Source: Bacteroidota bacterium
GTDB taxonomy: Bacteria > Bacteroidota > Bacteroidia > Bacteroidales > VadinHA17
Length of the DNA: 39,203 nucleotides
Reading direction: 5' to 3'
Assembly (NCBI GenBank): GCA_018262715.1
Contig: JADFDS010000017.1
Span: 1-39,203, forward strand
A program made the position numbers and the translations under genes. The notes beneath the pieces were generated by a model. The model was not told the origin of the DNA, made no database searches, and saw only the letters and a program-made list of their open reading frames with translations. This document shows, piece by piece, positions 33,715-39,203 of the stretch; the first letter of the stretch is position 1, and each line of letters begins with the position of its first letter.

Positions 33715-34457
33715 CTGGCCTGCCTCTGCCGGCCAACCTCATAGAGAAGTATCCCTGCTGAAACGGATACATTAAGGGAACCAATGGCACCGGTGATTGG
33801 TATGGAAACCTGCGCGTCTGACAATCCCAGCAGTTCGCGGCTGATCCCCTTCTCTTCCGAACCGAGAATCATAACCAGCGGACCGGTCAGTCCGGCAGCG
33901 CTCACCGGGCGGTCAGCCTTCTCAGTGGCAGCCACGGCTTTCAGTCCTGACTCCTTCAGGTAGGTCAGGCATTTTGTCAGGCTCTTTACCCGGCATACCG
34001 GGAAAGTGCTGAGGGCTCCTGCTGATGCCTTGACAGCATCGGCAGATATTCTTGCTGAATTCTTTTCGGGGATGATCACCGCGTGGGCTCCGAAACAGAG
34101 CGCTGACCGCACTATGGCTCCAAAGTTGCGCACGTCACTGACGCCGTCAAGCATCAGCAGGAGCGGATCACCACCCTCTTCAAAAATATGGGGCAGGATA
34201 TTCTCAATATCCTGGAATTCTATGGCCGACAGCCATGCTATCACCCCCTGGTGGTTCTTGCGGGTGATATAATCAAGCTTCTCCTGCGGCACCACCTGCC
34301 ATGGCACGGCAAACTCGTTCACCACCTGCATCAGCTCATGGTACTGTCCGCCGCGGAGTCCCTGGCGGACCAGCACACGGTCTATCTGCCTGCCTCCCCT
34401 GATGGCTTCCATTACAGGGTGCATCCCGAAAATGAATTCCTTTTCGCTGTGTATCAT
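33711..34457 (-). CDS. rlmB: 23S rRNA (guanosine-2'-O)-methyltransferase RlmB, TrmH/SpoU family
   Basis: 248 residues. The N-terminal substrate-binding domain starts with EFIFGMHPVMEAIRGGRQID. The SPOUT catalytic part shows the three family motifs: LDGVSDVRNFGAIVRSALCFG (motif 1, with the conserved Asn-x-Gly), VMILGSEEKGIS (motif 2) and IPITGAIGSLNVSVSAGILLYE (motif 3). RlmB methylates the P-loop G2251 (E. coli numbering). A related TrmH-type specificity cannot be fully excluded. It overlaps the GWxTD gene by 4 bases and is last in a four-gene minus-strand operon. Confidence 0.92.
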   Translation of the reverse strand: MIHSEKEFIFGMHPVMEAIRGGRQIDRVLVRQGLRGGQYHELMQVVNEFAVPWQVVPQEKLDYITRKNHQGVIAWLSAIEFQDIENILPHIFEEGGDPLLLMLDGVSDVRNFGAIVRSALCFGAHAVIIPEKNSARISADAVKASAGALSTFPVCRVKSLTKCLTYLKESGLKAVAATEKADRPVSAAGLTGPLVMILGSEEKGISRELLGLSDAQVSIPITGAIGSLNVSVSAGILLYEVGRQRQAR

Positions 34458-35791
34458 CGCAGTTCCTGAGGGTTATCGAGCCTGAAAACCTTGCCTTCGC
34501 GCCACCGCGCAACAGCTATATCCCAGTAGCTGACAGGTGTCCCGGCACGGTTCAGGACAAAATCATTGTCTGAAAAAAGGCTCTTCTGCTTGCGGAAATT
34601 AAACCAGAGGTACTGGTCCTCATATGTATAGCGCGAGCCCCAGCGGCTTTTGACGGGAGGTCTCTTGTAACCCCAGCTCTCTCCCTCGGCGTTCTTGTAG
34701 ACCTTGTCAGGCGGACCGTACATTATGTAGACCATGCCCCTGTCAGTGAGCCATCCGGCCTTGTAGGAGGTGAAGTAATAGTTTGAAAAGAGCGTGCGGT
34801 TATAGTAAATCCTGATCAGCTCCTTCGATCTCTCAATGCTTCCTGTACGTTCAAGCCAGAAATTATCGAGCGCCAGCTTCGGTTTCTCTGATGTAAGCAT
34901 TTCATCCATCTCCTGCGGTGTGGCGATATATGCCAGCGGAGGGATCATTGTCTCCGGCCGGGCCATGGAGGGGTGATCAGGACCGAAGTTGCAGAGGACG
35001 AGACCCTCGCGGATCAGGCTGTCAACGGAGATCAGATAAATGCCCTGGTTGGGGAACATGATGGGAAGCGTGTCTGACCAGGCCAGTGGAACTATTGCTT
35101 CAGGTTCCGGCGCTATTGTCACCTCGGGAAGAATGGTTGACGGGGACGGGGGGATTGCCGTAACGGCCTTGTAATAGAACAGCCACAGCGTGTCAGGCTG
35201 CAGCGACGGAGCGAGAACGTTGACATACTGGTCAACCCTCACCGCGCGGCTGAATACCTCATTATTGGTAAAATGGTCACGTACCTTGTAGTTGAGCCCG
35301 CTGTACCTGCCTGTACGCTCGAAATCCACGAACAGCTGCTGGGTGCGCTGCCTGATGAGGTCAATGATCTTAATTTCAGCAGTGTATGAGCTGCCGTCAC
35401 GTGCAGACAAGGGGGTCCGGAATGAATATTCACCGCCGGTCTCCTCACGTTTGATGTCATACTTGAAGGTCGATGTATCTGCCAGGGCTCCTCCGAGAGT
35501 ATTGTCATAGAGCCTTACCGAGACGAGCATTGAAGCCATCGGTACGCCTTCGGGGTTCGCCTCGTTGAAGTAGAGCTCACTCTTGCGGATGCTGATGTTC
35601 AGAACAGATGTCTCTGCATCCTCATTGTATACGGAGATCCAGGGGGTAAAAAAACTCCGCGACGGGTTGTATATATATGACATGTCTTTTGTGTCAGTGA
35701 CGTTCTTGGTCACTGCACATGATGTCATCAGTACGGCCGCTGTCACAACCGCAGCGAGCGCAGCCGGTTTATAGATGAGACGCATTGTCAT
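34454..35791 (-). CDS. GWxTD domain-containing lipoprotein
   Basis: 445 residues. Lipobox MTSC (Cys25) after a hydrophobic N-terminus. The GWxTD domain is in the C-terminal third: KAGWLTDRGMVYIMYGPPDK has the name-giving motif at residues 346-350, followed by WGYKRPPVKSRWGSRY and YLWFNFRKQ. The middle (about 60-330) looks like beta-rich extracellular domains. The domain is common in Bacteroidota and has no firmly assigned function. An alternative start at Met3 is possible. It sits 21 bases after the thioesterase and overlaps rlmB. Confidence 0.9.
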   Translation of the reverse strand: MTMRLIYKPAALAAVVTAAVLMTSCAVTKNVTDTKDMSYIYNPSRSFFTPWISVYNEDAETSVLNISIRKSELYFNEANPEGVPMASMLVSVRLYDNTLGGALADTSTFKYDIKREETGGEYSFRTPLSARDGSSYTAEIKIIDLIRQRTQQLFVDFERTGRYSGLNYKVRDHFTNNEVFSRAVRVDQYVNVLAPSLQPDTLWLFYYKAVTAIPPSPSTILPEVTIAPEPEAIVPLAWSDTLPIMFPNQGIYLISVDSLIREGLVLCNFGPDHPSMARPETMIPPLAYIATPQEMDEMLTSEKPKLALDNFWLERTGSIERSKELIRIYYNRTLFSNYYFTSYKAGWLTDRGMVYIMYGPPDKVYKNAEGESWGYKRPPVKSRWGSRYTYEDQYLWFNFRKQKSLFSDNDFVLNRAGTPVSYWDIAVARWREGKVFRLDNPQELR

Positions 35792-35812
35792 GGCATAAAG
35801 GTAATAAAGATT

Positions 35813-36571
35813 TCATTGTCCGTTCTCTTTCCAGCTCATTCTCAGACGGCATAGCTCGGTGCTGTCGCTCTCACGGGTCACGGAGTGTATGTATGAATTA
35901 TCCTCACCGTCGCAGGGAGCGGTAAGGATATTTATCATCTCGTCCTGATGTCCTTCAAGGAGGTAGTTCACCTCGATAGTGTCAGGGGTATGGAGGCTGA
36001 TGAATTCCGGGTCATAGCAGTTCACCGCCCAGTGCACATATCTCGCGTTGTTCACGTGCCTGTTTACGTCGATGTCGTCAAGTTTGACCTTCAGCCTTGT
36101 CAGGCGATGATCACCCCGGGGAAGCGATGGCACCTTGCGTGCGTTTGTATCAAGGGCCCTGGCTTCGGGAAATTGGAGGTTCAGGCTCGAGAGCGCCTTG
36201 TCAGGACGCTGAGCCTTGCGTGTGCTGTAATCGACTATCACCCATGACGATGAGGCACCGGCGATTCTGCGGCCCGTGTCATCATACATTTCAAGGTCGC
36301 GCAGGGCGAAGATGGTTTCGGTGCCGCGTGGCCATGTGCGGAGGGTGACCTCGTCCCAGGCCATCGGGAGGCGTTCTATCTTCACCAGCATTCGCGAGAG
36401 CGCCCAGAAGTACCCGCCCGATGCCATCAGGTCATCGCGGCCCCAGCCCAGCTCTGCGGCATGACGACCCGCCAGGTCCTCGAAGAAGCTGAAGAGTGCA
36501 CCGGGACTGAGCCGTCCGGTGAGGTCGGTATTAAAGATGTTAACCGGGTATTTCCTTTCAAACAGTATCAT
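35813..36571 (-). CDS. Acyl-ACP thioesterase (FatA/FatB-like double hot-dog)
   Basis: 252 residues, two tandem hot-dog folds. The first holds [22 protein letters not shown] and [20 protein letters not shown]. The second has the catalytic pattern [16 protein letters not shown] (Asn170, His172), the N-x-H motif of plant-type acyl-ACP thioesterases. It hydrolyses acyl-ACP to free fatty acid in the cytoplasm. The ATG at 36571 overlaps the ABC-F gene by 14 bases, so translation is coupled. Chain-length preference cannot be read from the sequence. Confidence 0.92.
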   Translation of the reverse strand: MILFERKYPVNIFNTDLTGRLSPGALFSFFEDLAGRHAAELGWGRDDLMASGGYFWALSRMLVKIERLPMAWDEVTLRTWPRGTETIFALRDLEMYDDTGRRIAGASSSWVIVDYSTRKAQRPDKALSSLNLQFPEARALDTNARKVPSLPRGDHRLTRLKVKLDDIDVNRHVNNARYVHWAVNCYDPEFISLHTPDTIEVNYLLEGHQDEMINILTAPCDGEDNSYIHSVTRESDSTELCRLRMSWKENGQ

Positions 36572-38849
36572 TGTTGTTCATATATTCCGCCTGGAAGCTC
36601 TCGAGCTCTGTATGCGCGTTCTCCCATTGTTCCATCAGTGCCTCAAGCCTTTTTTTCTTCTCCTCGTATGCGCTGTAGAAGGCCGGGTCACTTATCACTG
36701 CCGGGTCTCCCGATGCGAGGCGTGCATCCATTTCTGCTATTTCGTGTTCCGTGGCCGTTATCTGAGCCTCGGCCTCTGTTACCTGTTTCTGAAGCCGGCG
36801 GTGCACGCGTTCGTTTTCCTTCTTCTCCTGGTACGTAATGCCGGGTTTTGCCCGGGACACCACCTTCGTCATGCCCTGGTTGCCATTTGCGGCTGGCGGC
36901 CCGTTTTTTTCCGCTGCCGGGCTTTCGTTTCCTGCCGGCGGGCTTCCGTTTCCTGCAGGCGGGCTGTCTTTAGCCTGCGTCCCGCGGCCTTTACCTGTCA
37001 TGGGGCTTCCTTTTCCTGTCTCCGGGCTTCCCTTCACCTGCGCCACGTTTCCTTTTCCTGCTGCCGGGTTTCCCTTTCCTGCCAGGGGACTTCCTTTGCT
37101 TGCTGCCGCGCTGCCTTTTCCAGCCGCCGCGCTTCCTTTTCCTGCCAGGGGACTTCCTTTGCCTGCTACCGCGCTTCCCTTTCCAACTGTCCCGCTTCCT
37201 TTTCCTGTCTCCGGGCTCTTCCTCTCAAGCTCCCTGAGCGACTCTATCTTCCTGGCCCTGAGGAACTCGGCGATCCCTCCGAGATGCGTTCTGATCTTCC
37301 TGTGGCGGAACTCGTACACTTTCTCAACCAGACCGTCAAGGAAATCCCTGTCGTGAGAAACCACAATTAATGTGCCATCGAATTTTTTCAGCGCCTGCTT
37401 CAGTATCTCCTTTGAGCGGATGTCGAGGTGGTTGGTCGGCTCGTCGAGGAGAAGCAGGTTATATGGCTCCAGCAGAAGCTGCACTATTGCCAGCCGTGAC
37501 CGTTCTCCGCCGGAGAGGACCTTCACCTTCTTGTCGATGTCCTCACCATGGAAGAGGAATGCTCCGAGGATATCGCGGAGGCGGGTCCGGATGTCTCCCA
37601 CGGCAATCCTGTCTACCGTCTCGAAGACCGTCATATCGTCGTTCAGCAGCTCATCCTGGTTCTGGGCGAAGTAACCGATATTGACATTGTGTCCGCGTTT
37701 CAGTGTTCCCTCGAAATCGACCTGGCCGAGGATCATCCTTGCGAGTGTCGTTTTTCCTTCGCCGTTCCGGCCCACGAAAGCAACCTTTTCTCCTCTTTCG
37801 ATCTTCATTGAGACCCTGTCGAGCACCAGGTGGCTGCCATAGCGCTTCGAGGCTTCATCTGCTTCCACCACCACCGTCCCGGATCTCGGGGCGGGTGAGA
37901 AGCGGATGTTCATCGCGGAGGTATCCTCGTCTTCTATCTCAATGCGTTCCAGCTTCTTAAGCTGTTTGATCTTGCTCTGCACCTGCACCGCCTTGGTGGG
38001 CTTGTACCTGAACCGCTCGATGAATTTCTCGGTGTCGTCGATCATCTTCTGCTGGTTGCGGTAGGCTGCGGTCTGCTGCTCGCGCCGCTCGCGCCGAAGT
38101 ACGGTATATTTTGTGTATGGGACCCGGTAGTCATAGATTTTGCCGAGGCTTATCTCTATTGTGCGGCGGGTGACATTGTCGAGGAATGTGCGGTCATGCG
38201 ACACCAGCACAACAGCCCCGGGATAGGTCTCAAGGAACCCCTCGAGCCATATAATTGATTCAATGTCAAGGTGGTTGGTGGGCTCATCGAGAAGTATCAG
38301 GTCAGGTTTGCGGAGGAGGATCTTTGCCAGCTCCACGCGCATGCGCCAGCCACCGCTGAGTTCACGGGTGGGACGATTGAATTCCTTCGCGCTGAAACCG
38401 AGTCCGTTGAGCGTCTGTCCTGCCAGCGCCACATAATCGCTTCCTCCCAGTATGCTGTGCCGTTCGCCGGCTGTATGCATCCGGTCGAGAAGCTGGTGGT
38501 AGCTGTCGGTCTCGTAGTCAGTCCGTTCGGCAATCTCGAGGGTCATGTCATCTATATCCTGTTCCAGGCTCCTGAGTTCGGCGAAAGCCATAAGGGCCTC
38601 CTCGAGGACGGTGGTGGTGTCGGAGACCTTCATCTGCTGCTCGAGGTAGCCTACGGTGAGTTCGCGGGGCCGCTCGACGGCGCCGGAGGTGGGCTCCTGG
38701 AGGCCGGCGATGATTTTCATCAGCGTTGATTTGCCCGCGCCGTTCCTGCCTGTCAGACCGATCCGCTCCTGCCGGGTAATGAGGAATGAGACCTCATCCA
38801 GGAGGACGAAGCTGCCGAAGAGCAGTGATACGTTGTTTACGGAGACCAT
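36558..38849 (-). CDS. ABC-F family ribosome-associated ATPase with a repeat-expanded linker
   Basis: 763 residues. Two ABC domains without membrane segments: Walker [12 protein letters not shown] and [11 protein letters not shown], signatures [13 protein letters not shown] and [13 protein letters not shown], Walker [13 protein letters not shown] twice, and the P-site tRNA-interaction linker between them ([18 protein letters not shown]). A C-terminal coiled coil (about 665-750: [20 protein letters not shown]) resembles Uup/YdiF. Residues about 545-658 are an expansion of Gly-Lys-Gly-Ser heptapeptides not expected in the family, which explains the roughly 100 extra residues. ABC-F proteins rescue or tune stalled ribosomes. 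First gene of the operon. Confidence 0.92.
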   Translation of the reverse strand: MVSVNNVSLLFGSFVLLDEVSFLITRQERIGLTGRNGAGKSTLMKIIAGLQEPTSGAVERPRELTVGYLEQQMKVSDTTTVLEEALMAFAELRSLEQDIDDMTLEIAERTDYETDSYHQLLDRMHTAGERHSILGGSDYVALAGQTLNGLGFSAKEFNRPTRELSGGWRMRVELAKILLRKPDLILLDEPTNHLDIESIIWLEGFLETYPGAVVLVSHDRTFLDNVTRRTIEISLGKIYDYRVPYTKYTVLRRERREQQTAAYRNQQKMIDDTEKFIERFRYKPTKAVQVQSKIKQLKKLERIEIEDEDTSAMNIRFSPAPRSGTVVVEADEASKRYGSHLVLDRVSMKIERGEKVAFVGRNGEGKTTLARMILGQVDFEGTLKRGHNVNIGYFAQNQDELLNDDMTVFETVDRIAVGDIRTRLRDILGAFLFHGEDIDKKVKVLSGGERSRLAIVQLLLEPYNLLLLDEPTNHLDIRSKEILKQALKKFDGTLIVVSHDRDFLDGLVEKVYEFRHRKIRTHLGGIAEFLRARKIESLRELERKSPETGKGSGTVGKGSAVAGKGSPLAGKGSAAAGKGSAAASKGSPLAGKGNPAAGKGNVAQVKGSPETGKGSPMTGKGRGTQAKDSPPAGNGSPPAGNESPAAEKNGPPAANGNQGMTKVVSRAKPGITYQEKKENERVHRRLQKQVTEAEAQITATEHEIAEMDARLASGDPAVISDPAFYSAYEEKKKRLEALMEQWENAHTELESFQAEYMNNNDTV
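36875..37215 (-). repeat. About sixteen degenerate 21-bp in-frame repeats in the ABC-F gene
   Basis: Seven-codon units such as [21 protein letters not shown] and GKGSPET run without frame loss between the second ABC domain and the C-terminal coiled coil. Units at the amino-terminal side are the most alike; those toward the C-terminus drift to GNGSPPA and EKNGPPA. The result is a Lys-rich, proline-dotted flexible linker. Confidence 0.88.
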
Positions 38850-38869
38850 CTGGCCGGTTTTTCAAGGCG

Positions 38870-38877
38870 CAAAGATA
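38870..38877 (-). promoter_or_regulatory. Putative -7 element for the ABC-F operon
   Basis: Minus-strand TATCTTTG is a perfect TAnnTTTG and identical to the -7 of the Orp-like cluster, 20 bases before the ATG. No TTTG was found at the matching upstream distance. Confidence 0.45.
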
Positions 38878-38951
38878 AATAAAATCGTGGTTTGGTGGTG
38901 AGGGCAGGAGGGATGCACGGCATGCATTGCACTCTCCCCGCTTTTCCGCCT

Positions 38952-39203
38952 TCAGCCACACTTTGCCCGCCGCCCGGCGTTCTGTTCCCCGCCACCCGCT
39001 GTTCCGCTCCCGGCCACCAGTTCCCCGCCGCCAGCTGTTCCGCTCCCGGCCGTTCCGCTCCCCGCCACCAGTCCCCCGCCGCCAGCTGTTCCGCTCCCGG
39101 CCGTTCCGCTCCCCGCCGCCAGTCCTCCGCCGCCAGCTGTTCCGCTCCCGGCCGTTCCGCTCCCCGTCACCAGTCCCCCGCCGCCAGCTGTTCCGCTCCC
39201 GGC
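38952..39203 (-). CDS. Possible 3' end of a repeat protein running in from the right edge
   Basis: A minus-strand frame open from the window edge to a TGA at 38952. It encodes about three copies of a 17-residue unit of the form GSGTAGSGTAGGGGLVA, then a short tail with GRRAKCG. It would be the C-terminus of a protein whose body lies outside. Coding status is doubtful: the same repeat is open on the plus strand from ATG 38913, where it reads as a Ser/Pro/Ala/Arg-rich chain, and another plus frame over the repeat reads as a Pro-rich unit of the type PPPPAVPLPAVPLPATS. No conserved domain is visible to decide. Confidence 0.3.
   Translation of the reverse strand, partial: AGSGTAGGGGLVTGSGTAGSGTAGGGGLAAGSGTAGSGTAGGGGLVAGSGTAGSGTAGGGELVAGSGTAGGGEQNAGRRAKCG
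39007..39203. repeat. 51-bp GC-rich tandem repeat, cut by the window edge
   Basis: The segment CCAGCTGTTCCGCTCCCGGC recurs at 39031, 39082, 39133 and 39184, exactly 51 bases apart, with a few substitutions elsewhere in the unit. A more degenerate copy lies at about 38990-39020. The unit contains internal copies of TTCCGCTCC. 51 bases is 17 codons, so the frame is kept in any reading. Confidence 0.9.

Noticed and set aside
36519-37370. 283- and 172-codon plus-strand frames opposite ABC-F
   Set aside because: They arise from the 21-bp repeat and neighbouring ABC-F codons read backwards, giving Phe/Ser/Cys/Arg or Pro/Phe/Gly repeats without any family motif.

Overview
The window looks like a chromosomal segment of a Bacteroidota bacterium, probably an anaerobic or microaerophilic Bacteroidales-like lineage. 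The evidence is promoters of the TTTG / TAnnTTTG type, a hybrid histidine kinase-AraC regulator, GWxTD, FloA/NfeD, M64 and S9 proteins of Bacteroidota flavour, and an orange-protein (Orp)-like gene set typical of anaerobes. No rRNA, tRNA, CRISPR array, integrase or transposase was seen.

Layout. (1) Bases 1-3350 are visibly AT-rich. They carry the end of a bacteriocin-type ABC exporter, its HlyD-like partner and a small helix-turn-helix protein. (2) Bases 3367-10908 hold an RND efflux operon with one membrane fusion lipoprotein and two different RND permeases; the first permease has lost the TM4 aspartate. (3) A lactonase-like lipoprotein (11058-12140) is followed by a 280-base intergenic stretch ending in a promoter embedded in a 16-bp inverted repeat. 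(4) That promoter reads into an eight-gene Orp-like cluster (12423-17205): DUF134 regulator, two NifX/NifB-like small proteins, a DUF5320 protein with an RG/QG-rich tail, a CGGC protein, two ferredoxin-containing MinD-type ATPases and an Mrp ATPase. (5) Next come an S9 peptidase lipoprotein (minus), a protease-propeller-barrel protein, a hybrid two-component regulator, and the minus-strand pair bcp-recA. (6) A plus-strand operon follows: SPOR-like protein, clpS, nfeD-like, floA. (7) An M64 peptidase (minus) precedes an MscS channel-transaldolase pair (plus). (8) A tight minus-strand operon encodes an ABC-F ATPase, acyl-ACP thioesterase, GWxTD lipoprotein and RlmB. (9) The right edge is a 51-bp GC-rich tandem repeat running out of the window.

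Two themes cut across genes. Three of the four convergent gene junctions carry arrays of 7-base repeats that fold into hairpins. Several otherwise conserved proteins carry in-frame short repeats (42 bp in an RND loop, 24 bp in the DUF5320 protein, 21 bp in the SPOR-like protein and in ABC-F). The best candidates for unusual biology are the Orp-like cluster with its palindromic operator and RG-rich protein, the asymmetric RND pair, and the heptamer-repeat family.
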